In this document: one piece after another, positions 1 to 9,572 of the stretch
Position numbering within the stretch: the first letter of the stretch is position 1
Layout: the number at the start of each line of letters is the position of its first letter
Notes under the pieces: model-generated
The model's input: only the letters and a program-made list of their open reading frames with translations
Database searches by the model: none
Told to the model about the DNA's origin: nothing
Program-made: the position numbers and the translations under genes
Assembly (NCBI GenBank): GCA_946553045.1
Contig: CAMNRO010000002.1
Span: forward strand, 84,736-148,735
Reading direction: 5' to 3'
DNA: 64,000 nt
Source: an uncultured Porphyromonadaceae bacterium
GTDB taxonomy: Bacteria > Bacteroidota > Bacteroidia > Bacteroidales > Muribaculaceae

Positions 1-9
1 AGCCGCACT

Positions 10-1665
10 GTGCTGAGACGCATACTCGGCGGCTCGCAGGCGGTTTTTCTTGCGGCCATAATCTTCAATATGGTGTTTCGCTTCAAGGAGGCTTTCAGGG
101 CAAGTCACATTATAAAGCGGGTGGCCGATGTGGCTATGCTGCTGACTGTTGTGCCTCTCATATGGCCGCACGGGTCGGGCCCGGTGGAATCGTTGCTGCA
201 ATTTCTGCACAGCCGTTACTTCGTTTATATAGTACTGGGAGTCTATTCGATGGCCGAAATCTGTTATGGAATAATGGCGCTTCTGGCGCGGCGTACGAAT
301 CCTTCGCTGATACTGTCGGGCAGTTTCCTGTTTTTCATCTTTATAGGCTCTTTTGTGCTTGCAATGCCGAGGTGCACTGTGGAATCGGTGTCTTATGTCG
401 ATTCTTTGTTCATGGCAGCGAGTGCCGTGAGCATGACCGGGCTTACTACCGTAGACCTTGCTACGGCATACACTCCGCTTGGCTGGCTCGTGATAGCGGT
501 CTTGATGCAAATAGGCGCGCTCGGGGTGCTTACTTTCACAAGCTTCTTCGCCATATTCTTCAGCGGGCGTGCGAGTATATACAACCAGCTGCTGATTCGC
601 GATTTCGTCTATTCGAAGAGCATGAGCCGGCTGGCGCCTGTGCTTCTTTATATCCTCGTTTTCACTCTTGTCGTGGAGGCGATTGGTGCGGTGGCGCTGT
701 ATTTTACCATTCCTGAAGGAATGTTTGCCGAAACGCGCCAGAAGGTGTTTTTTGCTGTGTTCCATTCGGTGTCGGGTTTCTGCAACGGAGGTTTCACAAC
801 CCTTCGCGAGGGGCTTCAGACGCCCGCTCTGATGGATTCCGGCGGCTCGATATACATGGTGATGACTGTGCTTATACTTGCCGGAGGCATAGGCTTTCCG
901 AATCTGGTTAACTTCAAGGATGCAGCCGGAGAGTATGTGAAGCGTCTGAAATGCCGTGTCTTGGGACGCCGACATGCCGACCGTCGACGCCATATCTACG
1001 ACCTTAATACGAAACTTGTGCTCATAGCCACGGTGGTGCTTTTTGTCGGCGGGGCGGTGGCTTTCTTTGTGCTTGAATACGACCATGCTCTTGCCGGTAT
1101 GCCGCTTGGCAAGAAGATTGTGCAGTCGCTGTTTAACTCGGCAACGCCCCGCACGGCCGGCTTCGGCTCGCTGCCCCTGACGTCGCTGTCGCACACCATG
1201 TTTCTGATAATGATGTTTCTGATGTGGGTCGGATGTTCGTCGCAGTCAATGGGCGGCGGCATAAAGGTGAATACCATGATGGCCGTGCTTTTCAATCTTC
1301 GCTCCATTGTCATGGGTTATAAGGGTGTGCCGGCTATGGGGCGCAATATAGCGCTGACATCGGTGAGGCGGGCCAATGCCGTGGTGGCACTGTCGATAGC
1401 GGCTGTGCTGCTCTATGCCGCCATTATCATGACCATACAGCCCGAACTGCCTTTCTTCGGGGTGCTTTTCGAGTGTTTTTCGGCTGTAACGACGGTCGGG
1501 TTGTCGCTGGGCACAACTGCCGAACTTACCTCTGTGTCGAAGATGGTACTTGCCACTGCCATGTTCCTCGGCCGCGTCGGCATAATTTCTGTACTTTGCG
1601 GATTTATAGGCACTCACCGCGACCCCTCGGCGTATCTGCCTACCGACGATATTATTATTAATTGA
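10..1665 (+). CDS. trkH: Trk/Ktr-type potassium uptake transmembrane subunit
   Basis: 551-aa multi-TM ORF with TrkH/KtrB-like pore segments (SAVSMTGLTTVD, TTVGLSLGTTAELT); followed by trkA. Confidence 0.9.
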   Translation: MLRRILGGSQAVFLAAIIFNMVFRFKEAFRASHIIKRVADVAMLLTVVPLIWPHGSGPVESLLQFLHSRYFVYIVLGVYSMAEICYGIMALLARRTNPSLILSGSFLFFIFIGSFVLAMPRCTVESVSYVDSLFMAASAVSMTGLTTVDLATAYTPLGWLVIAVLMQIGALGVLTFTSFFAIFFSGRASIYNQLLIRDFVYSKSMSRLAPVLLYILVFTLVVEAIGAVALYFTIPEGMFAETRQKVFFAVFHSVSGFCNGGFTTLREGLQTPALMDSGGSIYMVMTVLILAGGIGFPNLVNFKDAAGEYVKRLKCRVLGRRHADRRRHIYDLNTKLVLIATVVLFVGGAVAFFVLEYDHALAGMPLGKKIVQSLFNSATPRTAGFGSLPLTSLSHTMFLIMMFLMWVGCSSQSMGGGIKVNTMMAVLFNLRSIVMGYKGVPAMGRNIALTSVRRANAVVALSIAAVLLYAAIIMTIQPELPFFGVLFECFSAVTTVGLSLGTTAELTSVSKMVLATAMFLGRVGIISVLCGFIGTHRDPSAYLPTDDIIIN

Positions 1666-1712
1666 GGTTAGTGGTTAGTGGTTAGTGGTTAGTGGTTAGT
1701 GGTTGGTGGGGG
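1666..1712. repeat. Tandem heptamer repeat (GGTTAGT)x5 + GGTTGGT, then G5
   Basis: Read directly: ggttagt ggttagt ggttagt ggttagt ggttagt ggttggt ggggg right after the trkH stop. Confidence 0.95.
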
Positions 1713-1746
1713 CATAATTCATAATCCATAATTCATAATTTGAAAA

Positions 1747-2436
1747 ATGCGTTATCTTATAATAGGACTCGGAATATATGGCGAAAACCTCGCCCGCGAC
1801 CTCGCCGATATGGGGCACGAAGTGATTGGCGCCGACATAAAGCAAAGTCATGTCGATGCCGTGAAAGATTATATATCAACCGTATATATTATCGACAGTA
1901 CCGAAGAAAGCGCCCTTTCGGTGCTTCCTCTCGACAATATCGACCTTGCGATAGTTGCCATCGGCGAGAATTTCGGTGCCAGCATACGCACCGTCGCCTT
2001 GCTGAAAAAGGCCGGAGTGAAGCACATCTACGCCCGTGCCATCGACAAACTTCATGAGTCTATCCTCGAAAGTTTTGAGATAGACCGTATAATCACCCCG
2101 GAACAGCGAGCCGCCGCCGACCTCACACACGAAATGGAGCTTGGGTCTGAAATACGCACGCTTGGTGTCGACGAGGACAATGTGGTGGCCAGCTTTAAGG
2201 CGCCGGCCTTTCTTCTGGGGCTTCCTTACGCCGAGATAGACTTCATGCAGAGGTATGGCCTCGAGTTTGTGGCGGCGACGCGAACCAGGGAGAAGCGCAA
2301 TATTCTCGGTATTGTGCGCCCGGAGCCTGTGCTTCTCGATTTGAGGGCGGACAGCGGTCTCGCTGTAGGCGAAACCGATATTATCACCTTGTTCGGTTCG
2401 AGAAAACGCTTGCAGAACTTTTTCGAGGGAAAGTGA
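1747..2436 (+). CDS. trkA: Trk/Ktr potassium uptake regulatory subunit (RCK_N/RCK_C)
   Basis: 229 aa; N-terminal Rossmann motif MRYLIIGLGIYGENLARDLADMGHEVIGAD; adjacent to trkH. Confidence 0.92.
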   Translation: MRYLIIGLGIYGENLARDLADMGHEVIGADIKQSHVDAVKDYISTVYIIDSTEESALSVLPLDNIDLAIVAIGENFGASIRTVALLKKAGVKHIYARAIDKLHESILESFEIDRIITPEQRAAADLTHEMELGSEIRTLGVDEDNVVASFKAPAFLLGLPYAEIDFMQRYGLEFVAATRTREKRNILGIVRPEPVLLDLRADSGLAVGETDIITLFGSRKRLQNFFEGK

Positions 2437-4815
2437 TCAGAAGGGGTAGCCGACGGCGAAGTGGAAGTTTGCGTCGCGGCTCCATTTGGGGTGGAACAGA
2501 GGCCATGCCTCCTGGCCCTGGGCCGGGTTATGGGCCTTGAAGCCGAGGTCGAAGCGGAGGAGGAAGTAGGTGAAGTCCATGCGCAGGCCTACGCCGTATG
2601 CCGCCGCTATCTGCTTGTAGAACTTGTTGAATTTGAACTCGCCTCCGGGCTGGTTCTCGTAGTTGCGTATTGTCCAGATGTTGCCGGCATCGATAAAGAG
2701 CGCACCTTCGAACACCCAGAATAATTTGGCTCGGTATTCGAGGCTCAGGTCGAGGCGTATGTCGCCGCACTGGTTGATGAAGTCGGTCACGGAGTTGCGG
2801 GCGTCGTAAGCTCCGGGTCCGAGGGTGCGCACGCCCCAGCCGCGCACGCTGTTTGCACCGCCTGCATAGAAGCGTTTCTCGAAAGGCACCATGCTTGAGT
2901 TGCCGTAGGGTACGGCGATTCCGAACCCTACATGGGCCGAAAGGGCGTTTCGGGAGTTGAGGTTGCGGGTGTAGGTATAGTCGATTTCGCCTTTTACGTA
3001 CTGGGCATATTGGATGCCGAGGATTTTGTAGACACCGTCGGAACGCTTCTGGCCTACGAGGCTCGAGATGCCGTAGAGCAGATTGCCGGCGGTCTCGCCC
3101 GAAACGCGCAGGCTTGTCACATAGGGCTGTATAGAGAAGGCATTTGTCGTTGCGGTGGCAACCCGGCGGTTGGTGTGGCTGTAGGTATATCCCAGCCGCA
3201 TTATGAAGTGGTCTTCATAGCTGTAGCGCAGCAAGGGGTTGCTCGGTGCTATCTGGTCTATGAAATTGATAGTTGAGCGCGGCAGGCGCACGTAGTTTAT
3301 GTCGATGAGGTCGAATGTCTGACGGCGCAGTTCGTCGGCTCTCTGTTGCTGCCACTTCCATTTCCATGCGGCACCGGCGATGATGCGGGTGTACTCAGGA
3401 CGTTCCTGGTAGTTGAACGACACGGCAAATTCTGTGGAAGCCAGAAATTTCTGTTTTATTCTTTTCGAGAGGAAGGGGCATTCGAACTGTGGGAATGTGA
3501 TGCCGACTTCGGCCGCATATTCGGTATAGCGCTTGTTGACAAGGCCGTCGACGTTGCCCGACAGGCTTTCGTACGACGCGCGCAGTTTTGTCGTCAGTGT
3601 TTCAGAGCCACGGGCGAGGTTGCGGTGCTGGTATGTCAGCCCGAGGCCGAATCCGAGGTCTCCTTCGCTGTTGGTGCCTTCGAGTTCGGCTGTAATGCCT
3701 TGTTTTTTGTTGCGCGACAGGTGTATGTAGGCATCGAGGAGCCCCGTGGTGCCTTTGCGGCCGGCGGCTTCCATTTCGATGTTGATGAATTTGACAATCG
3801 ACAGCCTTCCGAGAGCTTCGTAGGTGCGTTCGATGGCGCGGGCGCTGTATTCGCTGCCCGGTTCGATATAGCACATGTCGTCGAGCAGCTGAGGCCTGAG
3901 GTAGCAGTCGTCGCCATAGACGAAAGCCTTTCCGTGATATTCTACCGTGTCCTTGAGATTGCCGAGGCCGCCTTCTCCTTCAACGAGAAAGACAACTCTG
4001 TTGAACTCATAGCGGTGATGACCCGGGTCTACGGCAAGAAGGCTGTCGGCGAGAGCTCCGAGTCTGGTGCGCGAGCCTTGGCCCGATTCCGAGCGTCGGG
4101 CTGATGGCGAGCGCAGATTGAGAGTCAGGGCTACATCTTTGCTTCCGGCTACAGTGTCGGCGGTGTAATTTATGAATTCGCGGTTAAACTCGAAATATCC
4201 GGCATTGCGCAGTATGGTGGCGATACGGGTGCGCTCATTGTCGAGCATCGTGCGGTCGAGCGGCATTCCGGCATGTATGTCGGCCACAGAAGTATCGGCA
4301 AGCACGATATGGCGCACCGCAGGGTCGTCGATGTTATAGTCGATAGAGCTTATGCGGTGTGGCTTGCCTGCATCTATCAGAAATCTCACTTCGACGCGCT
4401 TTTTCTCAGGCCGGAGGATTGTGTCGGCCGAGACGGAGGCATCGAGGTAGCCACGGTTGACAATGGCCTGTTCCAGCTGACGGCGGGAGGCTTCGGTAAG
4501 TTCGGAATCGTAGATTACCGGCGCTTGTCCGACGCGGCGGAGCCAGCGGTTGTACCAGCGGGTGGTGTCGGCTCCTGAAAGATTGTAGGTGGCCAGCTGC
4601 AGCTTGGCGAATCCGAGCACTTTGTGGTTCGGGGCCTGCCGCAGGAAGTTGACGAGTTCTTCGGTGTTGAGCTGGCCGTCTGTGTCGACGGTCTCTATCT
4701 TGACTTTGTCGAGAAGATACTCTCCCTGCGGCACATGCTTGACCGGGCTGCAGGACACAGCCAGACCAAGAAGCGGCAGAAGAATCCGGAACAATAATGA
4801 TTTTTGCCCCTTCAT
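2437..4815 (-). CDS. BamA/TamA-family outer-membrane protein with lipoprotein-type signal
   Basis: ORF 2437..5052; the likely start is MKGQKSLLFRILLPLLGLAVSCSPVKHVPQGEYLLDKVKIE. POTRA-like N-terminus and C-terminal surface-antigen barrel ending FHFAVGYPF. Confidence 0.85.
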   Translation of the reverse strand: MKGQKSLLFRILLPLLGLAVSCSPVKHVPQGEYLLDKVKIETVDTDGQLNTEELVNFLRQAPNHKVLGFAKLQLATYNLSGADTTRWYNRWLRRVGQAPVIYDSELTEASRRQLEQAIVNRGYLDASVSADTILRPEKKRVEVRFLIDAGKPHRISSIDYNIDDPAVRHIVLADTSVADIHAGMPLDRTMLDNERTRIATILRNAGYFEFNREFINYTADTVAGSKDVALTLNLRSPSARRSESGQGSRTRLGALADSLLAVDPGHHRYEFNRVVFLVEGEGGLGNLKDTVEYHGKAFVYGDDCYLRPQLLDDMCYIEPGSEYSARAIERTYEALGRLSIVKFINIEMEAAGRKGTTGLLDAYIHLSRNKKQGITAELEGTNSEGDLGFGLGLTYQHRNLARGSETLTTKLRASYESLSGNVDGLVNKRYTEYAAEVGITFPQFECPFLSKRIKQKFLASTEFAVSFNYQERPEYTRIIAGAAWKWKWQQQRADELRRQTFDLIDINYVRLPRSTINFIDQIAPSNPLLRYSYEDHFIMRLGYTYSHTNRRVATATTNAFSIQPYVTSLRVSGETAGNLLYGISSLVGQKRSDGVYKILGIQYAQYVKGEIDYTYTRNLNSRNALSAHVGFGIAVPYGNSSMVPFEKRFYAGGANSVRGWGVRTLGPGAYDARNSVTDFINQCGDIRLDLSLEYRAKLFWVFEGALFIDAGNIWTIRNYENQPGGEFKFNKFYKQIAAAYGVGLRMDFTYFLLRFDLGFKAHNPAQGQEAWPLFHPKWSRDANFHFAVGYPF

Positions 4816-4816
4816 G

Positions 4817-6931
4817 CTATCCTTTTGTCGGAATGGTGAGTACGAAGCGGGCTCCGGCCTTGTATTTCGGGTCGGCTTTGAGTGTGCCCTTGAATAGATT
4901 CGCGATAAGACGCGATATGTAGAGACCGAGACCGCAGCCCGAAATAGAGTGGTCGAGGCGCTTGAAACGCTCGAAGATGGCTTCTTCCTGTCCGTCGGGA
5001 ATGCCCTGGCCCTCATCGGTGACGGTAAACGAAATCTGCCCGGCGTTTTCATCGTAATGGTAGTCGAGGCTTATGAGGCCTTTGTCGGAAAATTTGACGG
5101 CGTTGGTGAGCAGATTGGTCAGAATCTGGCCTACGCGCTGGCCGTCGGTCTCGATAGTCACCTCGTCGCCGCATTCGGGTCTGAATACGAAGTCGATGCC
5201 CTCTTTGTCGGGGCGTCCGCATTCGAAAACACTGTCGATGGCAATCCTGCAGATGTCGTTTATCGAGGCCGGATGGATTTCGAGCGACATCTGTCCGTTT
5301 TCAAGAGTGTCGGTGTCGAGAACGTCGTTTACGAGTCTCATCACGAGTCGCACGTTGAGATTGATGATAGAGGCGAAGCGGTCGAGGTAGGCATGCTGGC
5401 TTTCGGGAATGCAGTCGGCTATGAGCTGTGCATATTCCGAAATGGCAGCGAGAGGAACCTTTACTTCGTGGCTCATGTTGTTGATGAATTCGGTCTTTTT
5501 GCGGTCGGCGGCGCGTGCCTTGTCGCGCAGCATGGTCAGTTCGTCGCGTATTTCCTTGAGTTCGTCGCGTTCTTTTCGGAGAGCGTCGTTTGAGTGGCTG
5601 AGACGAGTCGCGAGTTTGCGGTTTCTGCGATTCTGTCTGAAAAGCATTATTGAGAGCACCGTCAGGATTATGATGGCACATAGTCCGATTGCAATCAATG
5701 TGGATTTTGCCTTGAGTGCCATTCGGTGGCTGTCGGCCTGAAGACGCGAGTTGCGCTCGAGCAGGTCGTTGAGGTCGTATATGAGTCTAAGTTCGCGCGA
5801 CCGTTCTTCCCGCTTGCGCTCAAGCCGTTTGTCGAATTCATCGTCGAGCTTCAGCGAGGTGGCCAGAAGTGTTTCGTTGTCGTTGGTCTTGGCAGCGGCC
5901 TCTTTGAGCATTTTCAGAAGTGAAAGTCTGATAGGGGCATGGATAGGTTCGTCTATCTGCCTTTTGAGCATCGTTTTTGCCCTCTGGTAGTCGCCTTTGG
6001 ACATTGCGTAGTAAATTGCAGCCCGTTCGTTCTTTTCCAGGTCGTAGGCAATATTGTGGTTGATGTCGGCCAGACGCAGTATTTTGCTGTAAAGGTTCTC
6101 GACTTCGTCGTCGCTGAGTATCGGATAGCAGCCCAGCATGCGTCGGTACACGCTGTAGCGATATACGGGTGCGTTGTAGAAATGTCGTCCGTGTTCCTCA
6201 TAGTTTGCTTCGAGGCTGTCGAGTTCATGGAGCATGCGCATGTCTGTTTCGAAGACTCGCTTGTAGTTTCCGTTTTCAAAGAATATGGGCGAGGCCCTGT
6301 TGTAAACCAGCCTCCTGACGGCTCCGTCGGGGAGGTTCATCGTTTCAATCTGCTTGTTCAGGCGCTCGATGTATCGTTCGAGCAGTTCTCCGCGGGTTTC
6401 CTTGCCAAGATAGCGACATACGGCGTAGAGAAGTATGGCTCGTTCGTAGGTGTCTGAGGCGGGCTCGTTTGAAAAGCGGCGCACATACTCCAGAAGGAGC
6501 TCGTTGTCGTCTTCATTCTGCTCGTTGTACAGCAGATTGTCGATACGGAGCATGTCGACGAACAATTGTGTCGATTTTTTTTCGGGAGAATCCTTTATGT
6601 TGTCAAGTTCGTTTTTGACATATGACAGGGTCGAGTCGTTCTTCCATTCAAGATTGGCGATATGGCGGAGCATGTCGAGGCTGGCCGGTATGTCGTTGGC
6701 CTGCCGTGCCGTATGATATAGTTGCTTCGCTATTTCATTGCGTCTGGGGCCATATGTCATGTCGAACAGGGCATATAGCGGCTGTATGCTGTCGTGTGCG
6801 CTTGCTGCTATCGACAGCTGGCCCAGGAGGCTGTCGGCGGTTGCCGTCCGCATGTCGGCCGCTGTCGCGCCCGCGCAGGCGTAAAACAATAGAAATAAAG
6901 CGGCGGCTAAGCGCGATATATTGTTTGGCAT
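4817..6931 (-). CDS. Membrane sensor histidine kinase with helical/TPR-like periplasmic region
   Basis: 704 aa; signal peptide, TM segment (STLIAIGLCAIIILTVLSIMLF), HisKA (INNMSHEVKVPLAAI) and HATPase (LLTNAVKFSDKG...GLGLYISR). Confidence 0.88.
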   Translation of the reverse strand: MPNNISRLAAALFLLFYACAGATAADMRTATADSLLGQLSIAASAHDSIQPLYALFDMTYGPRRNEIAKQLYHTARQANDIPASLDMLRHIANLEWKNDSTLSYVKNELDNIKDSPEKKSTQLFVDMLRIDNLLYNEQNEDDNELLLEYVRRFSNEPASDTYERAILLYAVCRYLGKETRGELLERYIERLNKQIETMNLPDGAVRRLVYNRASPIFFENGNYKRVFETDMRMLHELDSLEANYEEHGRHFYNAPVYRYSVYRRMLGCYPILSDDEVENLYSKILRLADINHNIAYDLEKNERAAIYYAMSKGDYQRAKTMLKRQIDEPIHAPIRLSLLKMLKEAAAKTNDNETLLATSLKLDDEFDKRLERKREERSRELRLIYDLNDLLERNSRLQADSHRMALKAKSTLIAIGLCAIIILTVLSIMLFRQNRRNRKLATRLSHSNDALRKERDELKEIRDELTMLRDKARAADRKKTEFINNMSHEVKVPLAAISEYAQLIADCIPESQHAYLDRFASIINLNVRLVMRLVNDVLDTDTLENGQMSLEIHPASINDICRIAIDSVFECGRPDKEGIDFVFRPECGDEVTIETDGQRVGQILTNLLTNAVKFSDKGLISLDYHYDENAGQISFTVTDEGQGIPDGQEEAIFERFKRLDHSISGCGLGLYISRLIANLFKGTLKADPKYKAGARFVLTIPTKG

Positions 6932-7032
6932 GTTGAGTCTGTTGGTTTATCGGCGGCGAACAGGTGCTTTTTCGCCGACATGTTCTGCAAAAGTACATAA
7001 AATAGTGCAGAAGTGGTGTGGAAAAGGGCATA

Positions 7033-7072
7033 AAAAAAGGCCTTACGCATTTCAACAACGTGTAAAGACCTA
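7033..7072 (-). terminator. Intrinsic terminator of candidate ncRNA
   Basis: Minus strand: GGTCTTTACACGTTGTTGAAATGCGTAAGGCCTTTTTTTA. Confidence 0.65.
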
Positions 7073-7293
7073 AGCCATTAGGCGGTTTGTGATTCAAGTA
7101 GGATCCGAAAGAGCAAGTATCGGAAGCTCTTGTCGGTGTCCTGTGTAGTGATTATATCATACTTACTTACTTTGTTCACACCTTTTACCGCGCGTTCCGA
7201 CTGTCATCGCGACGTTGGTGCATTGCGGTCGCCTTAAGCTTAGATATTGAAATACATTGTAAATAAAGGTCCAAGACAAAGGCAGGTGTTTGT
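7033..7293 (-). ncRNA. Candidate small RNA gene, promoter to intrinsic terminator, family unassigned
   Basis: Minus-strand promoter TTTG-N20-TAACTTTG (7299-7306 is the -7 box), no credible ORF, and terminator hairpin GGTCTTTACACG...TGCGTAAGGCC+T7 at 7034-7072. Confidence 0.55.
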
Positions 7294-7338
7294 ACATGCA
7301 AAGTTAAAAACTTTTTTTCATTTTCCCAAAAAATTTTA

Positions 7339-8547
7339 TCAGTCGAGGTCGAGGAAGAAGCGCGGTATGTTGCAGAGAAAAACCGACGGGTCGTCGAGAA
7401 TGGCCTTGTTGGCCCTCAGGGAAGCAAGCGATATGTTGCCGACGGTGTAGCAGCCGTCGCCCGAAAGATAGCGCTCGGTTATTTTCTCGAATTTTATGCC
7501 GTCGGGCAGTTCGGGCCCGGGGTGGCGCAGATATACGCGTAGGGTGACGTCGTCGGTATAGACGGGGCGCCCCGAATAGCTCATTTTTTTGTATTCGTAG
7601 CGGTAGTCGTGGTGCCGGGCGGTGACATCGCTGAGTATTGAGGAGGCTGTCGGCAGGCTTCCGGCGCCTTTGCCGAACATGAACTGGCGGTCGTAGCATT
7701 CGCCGCGTATTACGACGCCGTTGTATTCGTCGTCAACGCTGTATATGTATTTTCCCGGTGCTACGAATTCGGGCATTACAAAGAGTGTGAAGCGTCCTTC
7801 GTCGAGTTTCACCACCTGGGCCACGAGTTTTATCTTCACTCCTTTTTCGCGGGCATAGCGGATATCGAAGTCGGAGATTGTTGCGATTCCATAGGCGAAG
7901 ACGTCTTCGGGCTTCACATAGACGCCAAGGGCGTGTATGGTGATTATGACAAGTTTGAAGAGCGAGTCGAAACCTTTGATGTCGAAGCTGGGGTCGGCTT
8001 CTGCAAAACCGAGGCGCTGGGCTTTGGCGAGAGCGTCGGCATAGTTCTCGCCGTGGTCGAAGACGCGCGAGAGGATATAGTTCGACGAGCCGTTGAGTAT
8101 GCCTTTCACTTCGAGCAGGAGGTCGTTGTCGTAATATTCCTCGAGGTTGCGAATCACAGGAATCGAGCCGCATGCCGAGGCGTCGTAGAGGAGGGCGGTG
8201 TTGTTGGCGCGCTGGAGTTCTATCAGTTCGGGCAGGTGGCGCGCTATCATGGCCTTGTTGCCGCTTACGACCGGTATCCCGCGGCGCAGGGCTTCTGTGA
8301 CGATGGCATATGAGGCTTCGGCATTGTCTACTACTTCGACAATGAGGTCTATGCAGGGGTCGTCGAGAATGTCGGCGGCTTTGTCGGTGAGCATGCCTTC
8401 AGGGAGCTCTATCGCACGTTTTTTTGCGAGCGAGTGCACACATATGCGTCGTATTGCGGCGTGTGCGTTGCGGGCGCTCCCGAGTACTTTGTAGATGCCT
8501 GTTCCGACTGTGCCGAATCCGAAAAGGCCTATGTTGAGTTCTTTCAT
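7339..8547 (-). CDS. hom: Homoserine dehydrogenase (monofunctional)
   Basis: 402 aa; NAD-binding GLFGFGTVGTGIYKVLG, VVSGNKAMIARH, ILNGSSNYILS; downstream of metX. Confidence 0.93.
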   Translation of the reverse strand: MKELNIGLFGFGTVGTGIYKVLGSARNAHAAIRRICVHSLAKKRAIELPEGMLTDKAADILDDPCIDLIVEVVDNAEASYAIVTEALRRGIPVVSGNKAMIARHLPELIELQRANNTALLYDASACGSIPVIRNLEEYYDNDLLLEVKGILNGSSNYILSRVFDHGENYADALAKAQRLGFAEADPSFDIKGFDSLFKLVIITIHALGVYVKPEDVFAYGIATISDFDIRYAREKGVKIKLVAQVVKLDEGRFTLFVMPEFVAPGKYIYSVDDEYNGVVIRGECYDRQFMFGKGAGSLPTASSILSDVTARHHDYRYEYKKMSYSGRPVYTDDVTLRVYLRHPGPELPDGIKFEKITERYLSGDGCYTVGNISLASLRANKAILDDPSVFLCNIPRFFLDLD

Positions 8548-8552
8548 AATTT

Positions 8553-9572
8553 TTATTTTACAGGGTTTGCAAGGATTGCATTGAGCTGGTCGTGCTCGAC
8601 AAGGAAACCGTCGTGGCCGAAAGCAGATTCTATTTCGCGGTATTCGGCGTTTGGCAGCATTTCGGCGAGAGCCTGCATTTCGGGCGGTGTGAAGACAATG
8701 TCGGTGCTGATGCCTACGACGAGCGCTGGCATGTCGAGGCGGCCGAGGGCTGTCCGCAGGCCGCCGCGTCCTCGGCCTGCGTCGTGTGTGTCGAAGGCGT
8801 CGAGAATCTTCACATAAGAGTAAACGTTGAACCGGCGGCTAAGTTTAGAGCCCTGGTAGCGCTGATAGGAGCATGCGCGGTGAGAACGCACGGGTGCGTC
8901 GTCATCGGCGTCGGGCGTCTGCTGGGTGCGGTTGTAGCCCTCGGGGCCGCGGTATGTGAGCAGGCCTATCGCCCTGGCTGCCTCGAGTCCTGCCGAGGCG
9001 GCATCGGGGCGGCGTTCGCCGTAGGTGCGGTCGGCGAATATTGCCATGCGCTGGGTCTCGTCGACGGCTATGCACCATGGCGAGGCTTTTGCGGCTGTCG
9101 CTATCAGCACGAGGCGCCCGAAGCGCTCCGGCTCTTCGACAGCCCACTCGATAGCCTGGAAGCCGCCTACGGAACTGCCGACGAGGGTGTCTATGTGCCC
9201 GAGGCCGAGATGGTCTGCCAGAAGAGAGTGTGCCCTGGCCATGTCGCGGATAGTAAGGTCGGGGAAGTCGGCGTAGTATGGCTCGCCGGTCTCGGGATTT
9301 ATGCTTGCCGGGCCGGTGGAGCCGTAGCATGAGCCGATTATGTTGGCGCAGACGGTGAAATAGTGCGCGGGGTCGAGAAAACCGCCATCGACGACCGTGC
9401 CGGGCCACCAGTCGGCAACGTCGCTGTTGGCTGTCAGTGCATGGCAGACCCAGACGGCGTTGTCGGCTTCGGGGCGGTGCGTGCCGAATGTGTGGTAGGC
9501 TATTTCGAGTCCGTGGAGCACGCCCCCGCTTTCGAGGTGGAAGTCGCCTTCGTATCGGTATGTTTTCAGCAT
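8553..9572 (-). CDS. metX: Homoserine O-acetyltransferase
   Basis: Start [17 protein letters not shown] inside the longer track ORF; alpha/beta-hydrolase motifs VGSSVGGFQAIEWA and SAFGHDGFLVEHDQL; overlaps the metY 3' end. Confidence 0.92.
   Translation of the reverse strand: MLKTYRYEGDFHLESGGVLHGLEIAYHTFGTHRPEADNAVWVCHALTANSDVADWWPGTVVDGGFLDPAHYFTVCANIIGSCYGSTGPASINPETGEPYYADFPDLTIRDMARAHSLLADHLGLGHIDTLVGSSVGGFQAIEWAVEEPERFGRLVLIATAAKASPWCIAVDETQRMAIFADRTYGERRPDAASAGLEAARAIGLLTYRGPEGYNRTQQTPDADDDAPVRSHRACSYQRYQGSKLSRRFNVYSYVKILDAFDTHDAGRGRGGLRTALGRLDMPALVVGISTDIVFTPPEMQALAEMLPNAEYREIESAFGHDGFLVEHDQLNAILANPVK

Noticed and set aside
7131-7140. The ncRNA at ~7.03-7.29 kb contains GACACCGACA, complementary over 7 nt to antiterminator segment 2 of the metY leader (possible trans regulation).
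   Set aside because: Only 7 nt, and GTCGG/CCGAC words are very frequent in this genome, so chance similarity is likely without further evidence.
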